Source: CBDBIK01 sp965206145 (GTDB lineage Bacteria > Pseudomonadota > Alphaproteobacteria > TMED109). From it: 64,000 bases of DNA. Below the pieces are notes generated by a model that worked only from the letters and a program-made list of their open reading frames with translations, made no database searches and had not been told where the DNA came from. The translations under genes and the position numbers were made by a program. The stretch is taken from positions 310,001 to 374,000 of the forward strand of contig CBDBIK010000009.1 of the NCBI GenBank assembly GCA_965206145.1, given 5' to 3'. Positions 8,771 to 16,814 of the stretch are shown piece by piece; the stretch's first letter is position 1; each line of letters begins with the position of its first letter.

Positions 8771-8934
8771 GTGTTCGGCTCCCTATTTTCTGTTTGGACG
8801 GGCGGTCAACCCATATGGTGCACCGCTATCTCTGTGCGGTATACGCACCCGGCTCCGGGGCACCAGAGACAAACCGGAAGAGAAGCGATTGTGTAACAAT
8901 CGCAGACGCAATGTAGAGGGAACTCGCTGTGTCT

Positions 8935-9660
8935 TCAAGCATCCGCACGCGTACTCTCCCGCGGCTTGCGTCGGAAAGAGAAGAAAAGAGACTGGTTCCC
9001 TTCCTGATCGGCACGCTCTTCGTAGCGGGTGGAAGGCCAGTCCTTGGGGCGGGAAAAGAAGTCGTCAGGCCTGCGTGCGTCCCATTCAAAGGCCGAATGG
9101 TTGAGAAGCAAGCGGAGCATCCAACTCTGGTAGGACGAATGATCACTTGCTAAGCGGAATTCCGCACCGTCGGCAAGGATTCGTGCGAGCGAATTGAGCC
9201 AGCGTGGTTGGATGAGGCGACGATTGGCATGTCGACGTTTCGGCCATGGATCCGGGAACAGGAGGAAGGTGCGGGAGATGCTGGCAGGTGCAAGAGCGTC
9301 GATCAGCGGTCGGGCATCATCCATCAGCACCCGGACCCGCCCCAGACTTTCGTCTGCAAGGCCGGCCAGCAGTGTGGAGACACCGTTGGTGAACGGCTCG
9401 CAACCGAGAATTCCTACGCGAGGGTTCTGCGCAAGCTGCCAGAGAAGGTGTTCGCCGCTTCCGAATCCGATCTCCAGCCAGGTTTCACCGACGGGATCGG
9501 CGAACAATGTCGCAGGATCAAGAGCTCCCGGGGTGATGTCGATGTCCGGCGTGAGCTGCGGAAGCAAGTTGCGGATTAACGCCGCACGCCCGGGTCGGAG
9601 GCGACCTCGTTGGCGTCGGCCGTGGAGGCGGTAGCTCTGCTTTTCAGTCGACGGCAGCAC
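8935..9660 (-). CDS. trmB: tRNA (guanine-N7)-methyltransferase
   Basis: TrmB, 241 residues, makes m7G46 in tRNA using S-adenosylmethionine. The Rossmann-fold SAM motif is ETWLEIGFGSGEHLLWQ, followed by GILGCEPFTNGVSTLL and the family motif LLFPDPWPKRRHANRRLI. The C-terminus has TRYEERA, matching the conserved T-x-Y-E. The frame stays open far upstream inside metK, so I start at the GTG at 9660, which overlaps the metK 3' end by 17 bases and begins LPSTEKQSYRLHGRR, a normal TrmB N-terminus. It lies directly downstream of metK, which supplies its methyl donor. Confidence 0.9.
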   Translation of the reverse strand: MLPSTEKQSYRLHGRRQRGRLRPGRAALIRNLLPQLTPDIDITPGALDPATLFADPVGETWLEIGFGSGEHLLWQLAQNPRVGILGCEPFTNGVSTLLAGLADESLGRVRVLMDDARPLIDALAPASISRTFLLFPDPWPKRRHANRRLIQPRWLNSLARILADGAEFRLASDHSSYQSWMLRLLLNHSAFEWDARRPDDFFSRPKDWPSTRYEERADQEGNQSLFFSFRRKPRESTRADA

Positions 9661-10849
9661 GGATCGCATCGACGAGATCGATTCGTTCCCAAGAGAACCC
9701 GCCGTCATTCTCGGGAGCGCGCCCGAAGTGACCATAAGTGGCACTGCGGCGATAAATGGACCGGAGAAGCCCAAGCCTCTCGCGGATGCTTCCGGGACGC
9801 AAGGAAAAGACTTCGGGAAGTGCTTTTTCGAGTGCACGATCGAGATCGCTGGAATCGCTCCGGTGGCTGGAGCCGTCGGTGAGGACACGCACCGAAACCG
9901 GATCCGCCTCGCCGATGGCGTAGGCAACTTGGATGGTGCAGGTGTTGGCAAGCCCGGCGGCGACAACGTTTTTGGCGAGGTAGCGGACGGCATAGGCGGC
10001 CGAGCGGTCGACTTTGGTCGGATCCTTACCCGAGAAGGCACCACCACCGTGAGGGCACGAGCCTCCGTAGGTGTCAACGATGATTTTTCGTCCGGTGAGT
10101 CCAGTATCGGAAGCGGGGCCACCCTCCACGAAGCGTCCGGTGGGATTGACGAGGATTCTTTCCTCTGCCGGCATCCATCCCTTGGGCAGAACCGCTTCGA
10201 CAATAGGAAGGACGATCATGCGGACATCGTCGGTCCCGAGATTCTCGTCGTGCTGGCTTGACACAACGACGGCATCGGCCCCCTTCGGCTTGCCATTCTC
10301 GTAGCGGAGCGTCACTTGGGACTTGGCGTCGGGGCCGAGGCCTTTCGCTTTGCCGTTTTTGCGAGCCCTGGAGAGTTGGCGGAGAATTTCATGGCTGTAG
10401 TGAATGGCTGCCGGCATGAGGGATTCGGTTTCGCGGCAGGCATATCCGAACATGAGGCCCTGGTCACCTGCACCCTCGCCGCCGCTGTCGCCCACGGTGG
10501 CATCCACGCCACGGGCGATGTCGGGTGACTGCTGCTGGAAGCGACAGTCGAAGTCGAGACTCTCCCAGTGAAAGCCCTCGCTCTCATAGCCAATGTCGCG
10601 AACTGTGTCGCGCACCGCCTGTTCGATTTCGGCCGATGAGATTTTCGCGTCTGTTTCGTGACTCTCTCGCACCTCGCCCGCCACTATGACAAGATTCTTG
10701 GTGGCAAGGGTTTCGCAGGCGACACGGATATTCTCCGGGTCCCGGGACCGGGAGAGGAACAGGTCCACGACTGTATCGGAAATCTGGTCGCAGACCTTGT
10801 CAGGATGTCCTTCCGAGACGGATTCGCTGGTGAAAAGGTGCTCGTTCAC
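9644..10849 (-). CDS. metK: S-adenosylmethionine synthetase
   Basis: MetK, 401 residues, makes SAM from methionine and ATP. It begins NEHLFTSESVSEGHPDKVCD, with the His of the ATP-binding GHPDK motif. It has the glycine-rich loop GGEGAGDQGLMFGYAC and the signature GGGAFSGKDPTKVDRS. The frame extends to 10903, but the GTG at 10849 has a GGAGGG site 7 bases upstream and matches the family start. I looked at the 149-base gap back to lnt for a SAM riboswitch and recognise none. The HTH gene usual between lnt and metK in Alphaproteobacteria is absent. Confidence 0.95.
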   Translation of the reverse strand: MNEHLFTSESVSEGHPDKVCDQISDTVVDLFLSRSRDPENIRVACETLATKNLVIVAGEVRESHETDAKISSAEIEQAVRDTVRDIGYESEGFHWESLDFDCRFQQQSPDIARGVDATVGDSGGEGAGDQGLMFGYACRETESLMPAAIHYSHEILRQLSRARKNGKAKGLGPDAKSQVTLRYENGKPKGADAVVVSSQHDENLGTDDVRMIVLPIVEAVLPKGWMPAEERILVNPTGRFVEGGPASDTGLTGRKIIVDTYGGSCPHGGGAFSGKDPTKVDRSAAYAVRYLAKNVVAAGLANTCTIQVAYAIGEADPVSVRVLTDGSSHRSDSSDLDRALEKALPEVFSLRPGSIRERLGLLRSIYRRSATYGHFGRAPENDGGFSWERIDLVDAIRAAVD

Positions 10850-10998
10850 GGAATCCCTCCAGAGGACCGGTGAAATGTCGGGACGATCCGCATCCTGTCG
10901 CAAGAGATCGCATCAGGGAACGGACGCAAGTCTTCAGCATAGGCGATCGACATGATGGAATCATGTCTGCGCACCCGGATTTGACTGAGGGTCGCCGA

Positions 10999-12540
10999 TC
11001 AATCCGGATGCCTCGCCCGCCTGCGTAAGCCTGGGGCGAGCAGGCCGACCAGGATCAGTGCCAGAAGTGCAAACAGAGGGCCATCCCCGGTTCTTGCGTG
11101 CAGTGGCGCAGGGATTGCTGTGGGAAGCAGCGCATCGATCACGCCGTGCTCTTCGAGACCGAGCCGGGCGAGCAGGCGTCCGTGCGGGTTGATCACAGCC
11201 GAAATTCCGGTGTTGGTGGCGCGGATCACAGGCACGCCTTCTTCGACCGCGCGCGCACGTGCGTGCGCAAGGTGTTGATAGGGGCCGGAGGTACGCCCGA
11301 ACCATCCGTCGTTCGAGATGTTAAGTATCCAGCCTGGGCGTCTACGCCCGTTGGTATCGGCGGAAAAAATCACCTCGTAGCAAATGAGTGGAAGGAAGGG
11401 GGGAAATCCTGGGATTTCAATCGGGGACGAATCCCGACCGGGACTGAGGCCACGTCCACCGAAGGGTCGGGCGAGTCCGGGGGCGTGCTCGGCAAGTGGC
11501 AGGAACTCGCCGAAGGGGACGAGGTGGACCTTGTCATAGACCTCGGCCACGTTCCCAGCAGGATCAAGGAAATAGAAGCTGTTGTAGATCCTGCCTCCTT
11601 GTGCGGCTGTTTCGATGCGGAACGCGCCAGTGGCAAGCCATGCATCCGCAGGTATCGAATCGAGAAGTTTTCGCCGCAAGACCGGATCGCTTGTTGGATC
11701 GAGGGGGAGGGCTGTTTCGGGCCAGATCACGAGGGTGGGAGATTTGCCGTCTGCGCGCCTGCTGGATGCCTGCATGTAAGTGATGACACCCTCGGAGAAA
11801 CGTGCGGGATCGACTTTCACTTCCTGGGGAATGTTTCCCTGAACGATGCGGATTATGGCTGCGTCCGTGGTAACGGGATCGGTGCGATCACGGCTGAACC
11901 CAAGTGTGAGAACGATGCCGAGGGGAAGGAGAAAAAGCGCACCCGCAGCCTTCCCCCGCAAGGCGAGTGCCGCAGGAGCGAGTGCTGCAAGTGCAGTGAG
12001 GGCACCGAGCCCGTGGACCCCGATCCAGGCTACGGGCTGGAGGGTCTCTTCGGAAAATGCCCAGGCAAGACCGAGCAGATTCCAGGGGAAACCCCAGAGG
12101 AGATGGCTTCTGAGCGCCTCGGCCAGCGGCCAGGCGACGGCCAGGGCCAGCAATCGTGGGAATCCTTGCGGCGCGAGCCGCGATGCTAAGGCGGCGATGG
12201 CGGGAAAGAGGGCAAGGCCGGCGGCGATGCCGGCGACAGCGGGTACTCCTGCCCACCAGCCTCCCTGTCCGGCGGGTCCAAAGGAGGCACCAATCCAATA
12301 AAGCCCGGTTGCGAAGTGTCCGAAGCCGAAAGCCCAACCGACGGTGAAGGCACCGCCCGGACTGCTTTTGTGGAGGAGAAAAGCGAACGCCGGGAACGAA
12401 ATCCACAGGACGAGGACCGCATGAACGGGGGCGAACGAAAGCGCAGAAATCCCCCCGGTGGCGAAAGCCAGGATCAGGGAACGTGGTGGACGGAGGAAAG
12501 GATGCGGAGGTGCCGTCGGAGGCACGAGAAATTCTGTCAC
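10999..12540 (-). CDS. lnt: Apolipoprotein N-acyltransferase
   Basis: Lnt, 513 residues, inner-membrane enzyme that adds the third acyl chain to the N-terminal cysteine of lipoproteins. The first 200 residues form several hydrophobic helices. The periplasmic nitrilase-like domain (about 225-490) carries the catalytic Glu in VIWPETALPLD, the Lys in YDKVHLVPFGEFLPL and the Cys in LPLICYEVIFSA, followed by NDGWFGRTSGPYQHLAHARA. A last membrane helix lies near 490-505. The start is GTG at 12540. Only 203 bases separate it from the divergent Lpp-like gene, a probable substrate. Confidence 0.94.
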   Translation of the reverse strand: MTEFLVPPTAPPHPFLRPPRSLILAFATGGISALSFAPVHAVLVLWISFPAFAFLLHKSSPGGAFTVGWAFGFGHFATGLYWIGASFGPAGQGGWWAGVPAVAGIAAGLALFPAIAALASRLAPQGFPRLLALAVAWPLAEALRSHLLWGFPWNLLGLAWAFSEETLQPVAWIGVHGLGALTALAALAPAALALRGKAAGALFLLPLGIVLTLGFSRDRTDPVTTDAAIIRIVQGNIPQEVKVDPARFSEGVITYMQASSRRADGKSPTLVIWPETALPLDPTSDPVLRRKLLDSIPADAWLATGAFRIETAAQGGRIYNSFYFLDPAGNVAEVYDKVHLVPFGEFLPLAEHAPGLARPFGGRGLSPGRDSSPIEIPGFPPFLPLICYEVIFSADTNGRRRPGWILNISNDGWFGRTSGPYQHLAHARARAVEEGVPVIRATNTGISAVINPHGRLLARLGLEEHGVIDALLPTAIPAPLHARTGDGPLFALLALILVGLLAPGLRRRARHPD

Positions 12541-12650
12541 GGGCGATCATCTGCCGATGGAGATTGAGGGGAATGATACCGAGATCTGGAGGATGCGGTG
12601 GCACTGGGATCAGTACCCGGGCATTTCCTTGTGTTGGCGGTAGGTTTTGT

Positions 12651-12678
12651 TTGCATAAATAAAGTCTTTGCCTATGAT
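12651..12678 (+). promoter_or_regulatory. Predicted sigma-70 promoter of the Lpp-like gene
   Basis: TTGCAT at 12651-12656 and TATGAT at 12673-12678 are separated by 16 bases, close to the sigma-70 consensus, about 65 bases before the ATG at 12744. The surroundings are locally AT-rich compared with flanking genes. A ribosome site GGAGG lies about 9 bases before the ATG. Predicted from sequence only. Confidence 0.55.
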
Positions 12679-12743
12679 GCCGTCACTTCTGTGCTAACCA
12701 CTCAATCTGCTTGCCAGCAGGGAGTTTCTTGGAGGTTGTTGCC

Positions 12744-13088
12744 ATGCAGAATCATCTTTCCCGCACCAGTTTGGTGGCGGTTTTCGTTTCCAGTGTCTTT
12801 GTTCTTTCAGCTTGTGCCGACAAAAAGGGCATGCGCAAAATGCACATGGAGATGCAAACAAGAGAACAAGCACAGTCGGATGCCATTTCGCGTGCTCAAA
12901 AAAGTTCTGATGCTGCTCAGGCTGCTGCCGAGGCCGCCATGGCAGCTTCCCAGAAGGCTTCTGCCGACGCCGAGAGCGTCCGCCGGAGCGCCGAGCATGC
13001 AGCGGCTATGGCTGAGCAGAATCAGGCCGCTTTGCGTATCCTGAACGACAAGATTGATCGCATGTTTGCGACAATGTCGCGGAAATAG
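12744..13088 (+). CDS. Lpp/OprI-like outer-membrane murein lipoprotein
   Basis: A 114-residue precursor. A signal peptide runs to the lipobox LSAC with the lipidated Cys at residue 24. The +2 residue is Ala, not Asp, which under the E. coli Lol rule means outer membrane. The mature 91 residues are one Ala-rich heptad coiled coil, ending ALRILNDKIDRMFATMSRK. The C-terminal Ser-Arg-Lys matches Pseudomonas OprI, and E. coli Lpp ends Arg-Lys; in Lpp that Lys is linked to peptidoglycan. The adjoining convergent gene is an ErfK/YbiS-class transpeptidase and the divergent neighbour is lnt. Lpp-type tethering is inferred from these facts, not demonstrated. A generic Ala-rich lipoprotein is the alternative. 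Confidence 0.78.
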   Translation: MQNHLSRTSLVAVFVSSVFVLSACADKKGMRKMHMEMQTREQAQSDAISRAQKSSDAAQAAAEAAMAASQKASADAESVRRSAEHAAAMAEQNQAALRILNDKIDRMFATMSRK

Positions 13089-13121
13089 CGGAACGGCTTA
13101 ATGAAACGGTGTGCGTGCCGT

Positions 13122-14066
13122 TCATGACCCCGGCCGTCTCATTGCCTTGACAGGCACTCCGGTTGCTTCCTGAACGGCGCGCCGCACCGCGTCCCAGTCT
13201 ACCATTCCCACATCGACCCCCGCCGCTCGTTGCAGAACCTTAGCGGCGAGAGGGTAGAGGGACTTGCGGGGCAGTGGGTCGGACGAGTTCTCCTCCGGCG
13301 CATAATCTGGTTCCGCGTGGACCTCCACGTAGATCTCCCCGTTGTTCCATCCGGCCTTGACCGGCTGGTCGACGATCTGCACTTTCGTTCCCGGTCCGAC
13401 CTGCTCGTAGAGGGATGCCACGTCCTCCGGGTAGAGCCGGATGCACCCGTGCGTCACCCTGAGGCCGATCCCCCACGGTTTGTTTGTTCCGTGCAGCAGG
13501 TAGCCCGGAATATTTAGGTAGATCGCATGTCCGCCGAGCGGGTTGTTCGGGCCTGGAGGCACTACCGCAGGAAGCTTGGGATTTTCCTCGCGGATCGACT
13601 GCGGAACATACCAGGCGGGATCTTTCTGTTTGCGGATCACCTTCGAGCGTCCGAGCGGCGTGGCCCATTCGTAACGACCGATTCCGATTGGAAAGGACTG
13701 CGCCGGGCTTCCGTCTTCAGGAAAGTGGTAAAGGCGCATTTCGGCGAGATTGATCAGCAGTCCTTCTCGTTTTCCCTCAGGGATGATGTAGCGGGTGGGC
13801 AGGAGGAGTTTCTTGCCCGGTGGGGGAACCCAGGGATCAATGCCGGGGTTGGCACCCATGATCTCGGAGAAGGCGAGCGAATGAGGCCTCGCGATCTTGT
13901 AGAGGGTCTCATCGTCCGCGACCACGTGATGGCGTAGGGTGCCGATGATGTCGCTGTCGCCCCGTGCTGCGAATGCGGGTGCGTCCACCAGCAACAACTC
14001 CAGAAATAACGGAAGCAGTCCGATGAAAAACAATCGCAAGGGGAGCCACGATCTAGTTTCGCTCAT
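13122..14066 (-). CDS. L,D-transpeptidase with LysM-like domain, ErfK/YbiS class
   Basis: A 314-residue periplasmic L,D-transpeptidase. Signal peptide 1-33 (LFFIGLLPLFLELLLVDAPA), LysM-like domain about 47-90 (DDETLYKIARPHSLAFSEIM), then the YkuD catalytic domain about 102-240. Catalytic residues are seen as LHGTNKPWGIGLRVTHGCIR (His192, His206, Cys208). The overall pattern, including EGLLINLAEMRLYHFP and PAVVPPGPNNPLG, is that of E. coli ErfK/YcfS/YbiS, which attach Lpp to peptidoglycan. It converges on the Lpp-like gene. ATG at 14066 is preferred; an in-frame ATG at 14075 adds three residues. Its first 44 bases overlap the start of apt on the other strand. Confidence 0.92.
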   Translation of the reverse strand: MSETRSWLPLRLFFIGLLPLFLELLLVDAPAFAARGDSDIIGTLRHHVVADDETLYKIARPHSLAFSEIMGANPGIDPWVPPPGKKLLLPTRYIIPEGKREGLLINLAEMRLYHFPEDGSPAQSFPIGIGRYEWATPLGRSKVIRKQKDPAWYVPQSIREENPKLPAVVPPGPNNPLGGHAIYLNIPGYLLHGTNKPWGIGLRVTHGCIRLYPEDVASLYEQVGPGTKVQIVDQPVKAGWNNGEIYVEVHAEPDYAPEENSSDPLPRKSLYPLAAKVLQRAAGVDVGMVDWDAVRRAVQEATGVPVKAMRRPGS

Positions 14067-14574
14067 TCGTTCCATTCCCGATTATCCGAAGCCCGGGGTC
14101 CTGTTCCGCGACATTACGCCGCTCCTGCAGGATAAATCGGGATTGCGCAAGACTACTGAAATGCTGGCTTCACGTCATCATTCTCTCGAGCTGGACAAGG
14201 TGGCTGGCATCGAGGCGCGTGGCCTGATTTTCGGTGCTGCTCTTGCCTACGAGATTGGATGCGGGTTTGTTGTCATCCGCAAACCCGGTCGTCTGCCCGC
14301 CAAAACCGTTTCCGAGAACTACGAACTGGAATACGGGAATGACACCCTCGAGATGCACGCCGATGCCGTGGATTCCGGAGAAAGGGTCCTGCTCGTGGAT
14401 GACCTGCTTGCGACCGGAGGGACAGCGAGTGCAAGTGCGCGACTGCTCGGGCAATGCGGTGCGCAGGTGGTGGGGTGCGCGTTCGTGATCGAGCTTTTGG
14501 GCCTTCCCGGTCGGCGGAAACTCGAAGACGAGGGTCTCGACGTGCATGCGATCATGGAACTTGAGGCAGGCTGA
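14023..14574 (+). CDS. apt: Adenine phosphoribosyltransferase
   Basis: Apt, 183 residues, salvages adenine with PRPP to AMP. It has the family start SIPDYPKPGVLFRDITPLLQ, GIEARGLIFGAALAYEIG, RKPGRLPAKT and the PRPP-binding motif VLLVDDLLATGGTASASARL. ATG at 14023 follows GGAAG; the frame is open upstream to 13939 but only within the antisense of the transpeptidase signal peptide. The core motif begins at about codon 15, so most of the 44-base head-to-head overlap with the transpeptidase gene cannot be removed by a later start. Confidence 0.93.
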   Translation: MKNNRKGSHDLVSLIRSIPDYPKPGVLFRDITPLLQDKSGLRKTTEMLASRHHSLELDKVAGIEARGLIFGAALAYEIGCGFVVIRKPGRLPAKTVSENYELEYGNDTLEMHADAVDSGERVLLVDDLLATGGTASASARLLGQCGAQVVGCAFVIELLGLPGRRKLEDEGLDVHAIMELEAG

Positions 14575-14615
14575 ACCCCGCCCGTTTTCAGTTTTACCCT
14601 TCGGCGGTCTCGTGT

Positions 14616-15611
14616 TCATCCTTTGCTTTCGTCACGCACGGGACGGCTGAAGAGTGCGCGGGCAGTCTTTCGGATATCCGCACCTTCGTGGACGATGGCG
14701 ACAACGGCTTCCGTGATCGGCATCTCAACGGAGAGTTTTTGGCTGAGGTTCCGCACGGCGAGTGAACTCTCGACTCCTTCCGCCACGGTCCGTCGCCCGG
14801 CGAGAAGATCCTCGAGCCGGGCTCCCTCGCCGAGGGCACGGCCAAGCGCGTAGTTGCGGGAGGTTGCGCTTGTGCACGTAAGGACAATATCGCCGGTTCC
14901 CGAGAGACCATCCAGAGTTTCGCCCCTTCCGCCGCAGGCGATGCCCAGTCGGCGAATTTCCGCGATTCCGCGTGTGATCAAGGCGGCGCGGACGTTCTCT
15001 CCGTAGCCAGCACCATCAGCGATGCCGCAACCAATGGCGAGTACGTTTTTTGCGGCACCACCGATTTGGGCACCGATGACATCGTCGGTTCGGTAGGGAC
15101 GGAGCGACGTTCCTTCCAGAGCACTGAGGATCACTTCTGCGAAGGGCCTATCGGCGGTCGCAAGAGTCAGCGCCGTGGGAAGCCCCTCAGCTACTTCGCC
15201 TGCGAAAGACGGACCGGAGAGGACGGCGCAGGCCACGTCAGGGATCGTTTCGGCGACGATCTCGCTCATGAGGTATCCGGTGTCGCGCTCGATCCCTTTC
15301 GCACAGATGACGATTCCACCGTTTGACGGGACGTGGCGAGCGAGAAGGCTGACGACGCCTCGAAAATTCTGAGCTGGTACGGCGACGAATATGACGTTTG
15401 CTCCTGATTTCGAGATGACGGAAGTAGCTTGGATGGATCCGGGAAGCGTAATTCCAGGAAGGAAATTGTGGTTCCGTGAAGTGCGGTTGATCTCCTTGGC
15501 AAGTTCCGCTTTGCGTGTCCACAGGACGGTTTCATTTGTTCGGGCTTGTGCCAGAACGGCGGCGAGTGCGGTTCCCCAGGCACCTGCCCCGATCACCGAG
15601 AGTGTTGTCAC
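14616..15611 (-). CDS. gpsA: Glycerol-3-phosphate dehydrogenase [NAD(P)+]
   Basis: GpsA, 331 residues, reduces dihydroxyacetone phosphate to sn-glycerol 3-phosphate for phospholipid synthesis. The N-terminal dinucleotide motif is VIGAGAWGTALAAVLAQ. CAKGIERDTG, CAVLSGPSFAGEVAEGLPTA and the substrate-site segment IGGAAKNVLAIGCGIADG (with catalytic Lys) are seen. The GTG at 15611 overlaps the tsaD stop (GTGA), so translation is probably coupled; the open frame upstream to 15728 lacks homology. Ends ARALFSRPVRDESKG. It faces apt across about 40 bases. Confidence 0.95.
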   Translation of the reverse strand: MTTLSVIGAGAWGTALAAVLAQARTNETVLWTRKAELAKEINRTSRNHNFLPGITLPGSIQATSVISKSGANVIFVAVPAQNFRGVVSLLARHVPSNGGIVICAKGIERDTGYLMSEIVAETIPDVACAVLSGPSFAGEVAEGLPTALTLATADRPFAEVILSALEGTSLRPYRTDDVIGAQIGGAAKNVLAIGCGIADGAGYGENVRAALITRGIAEIRRLGIACGGRGETLDGLSGTGDIVLTCTSATSRNYALGRALGEGARLEDLLAGRRTVAEGVESSLAVRNLSQKLSVEMPITEAVVAIVHEGADIRKTARALFSRPVRDESKG

Positions 15612-16651
15612 GCGTTTGTTTCTCCCAGAGGCCAACGTGCCCGCGCGGGGTCGTCGAGGGATGATTCCACACCGATTTTGAGATGCTCGATTCCGGCCCA
15701 CGCGACCATCGCCGCATTGTCCGTGCATAGCCGTGCCGGGGGTGCAGCGAATTCGAGGCCGTATTCCCGGACGGTTGCCTCGAGCCGCTTCCGAAGGACT
15801 GCGTTTGCCGCAACACCTCCGGCGAGAACGAAGTTTTCCCCCTGGGGATAGTGCTGCCGGAAAGAATGGGCGGCGTTGGCGAGTCGATCAGAGAGCACGT
15901 CTGCGACCGCCGCTTGAAAGCAGGCCGCAAGGTCTGAGATTGTCTGCTCGTCCAATCCTTCCTCGTTTAGGATTTCAGCGGTGTGCAGGAGAGCGGTTTT
16001 GAGGCCGCTGAACGAGAGGTTGGCTCCTTCGCGTCCCAACAGGGGGCGGGGGAGGGCAAAGCGGTTCGGATCGCCTGCAACGGCGCGTCGCTCGATGGCG
16101 GGACCGCCCGGAAAGCCCAATCCGAGCAAGCGAGCCGCCTTGTCGAAAGCCTCGCCGGCCGCATCGTCGAGAGTTGCGCCCAATACCTTGTGGTGCCCAA
16201 CCCCTTCGATGGCTACGAACATGCTGTGTCCGCCCGAGACCAGGAGTGCGAGGAACGGGAACTCGACGCCGTTGGTGAGGCGGGCGACGAGAGTGTGAGC
16301 CTCTAGGTGGTTTACGCCGACATAGGGAAGTCCATGGACGAGCGCGACACTTTTTGCGGTGACGGTGCCAACGAGAACGCCGCCGAGAAGTCCAGGACCC
16401 GCGGTGGCAACCACACCGCTGAGTTCCGCAAAGCCTGTCCCTGCCCTTTTCATGGCAGTTTGAATCGCCCCGTCAAGACGGTCGGCGTGGCTCCTCGCGG
16501 CGATCTCGGGCACGATGCCGTGGTAAGGAGCGTGTTCGTCGTCCTGCGAGATGATGACGTCGGAGAGGATCCCGGATTCAGAATCGACGATCGCTGCTGC
16601 CGTTTCGTCGCAGCTTGTCTCGATTCCGAGCACGGTGAGAGAATCCGCCAT
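15608..16651 (-). CDS. tsaD: tRNA N6-adenosine threonylcarbamoyltransferase
   Basis: TsaD, 347 residues, Kae1/YgjD-type enzyme that transfers the threonylcarbamoyl group to A37 of ANN-decoding tRNAs with TsaB and TsaE. It starts TVLGIETSCDETAAAIVD, with the metal-binding motif VGVNHLEAHTLVARL (two His), the ASKHA phosphate loop LLVSGGHSMFV and DDAAGEAFDKAARLLGLG, and ends LCTDNAAMVAWAGIEHLK. ATG at 16651 is chosen over the long upstream open frame to 17002, which is antisense to hemC. gpsA follows in a GTGA overlap; hemC diverges 163 bases away. This pairing is common in Alphaproteobacteria. Confidence 0.95.
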   Translation of the reverse strand: MADSLTVLGIETSCDETAAAIVDSESGILSDVIISQDDEHAPYHGIVPEIAARSHADRLDGAIQTAMKRAGTGFAELSGVVATAGPGLLGGVLVGTVTAKSVALVHGLPYVGVNHLEAHTLVARLTNGVEFPFLALLVSGGHSMFVAIEGVGHHKVLGATLDDAAGEAFDKAARLLGLGFPGGPAIERRAVAGDPNRFALPRPLLGREGANLSFSGLKTALLHTAEILNEEGLDEQTISDLAACFQAAVADVLSDRLANAAHSFRQHYPQGENFVLAGGVAANAVLRKRLEATVREYGLEFAAPPARLCTDNAAMVAWAGIEHLKIGVESSLDDPARARWPLGETNA

Positions 16652-16814
16652 GTTGGGGTTCCGTTTTTCCGGCAGGATTTGGTGTTTCGCAAGGTAAAGG
16701 GTTTTGGCCTTCTGCGAAGAGCGCGAAGCGAGCCGGCGCTTCAAGCCGTATCCTTGCATTATTCGCATCCGCGATGGGAGGCGCGCGTCAGGCCAGGACG
16801 GGCAAGGTATTTCG

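Noticed and set aside
10850..10998. Possible SAM riboswitch before metK
   Set aside because: I looked for SAM-I, SAM-II and SAH-type conserved cores in the leader and found none I could support.
11098..12189. Long plus-strand open frame (363 codons) inside lnt
   Set aside because: Antisense to the Lnt catalytic domain; composition mirrors the real gene.
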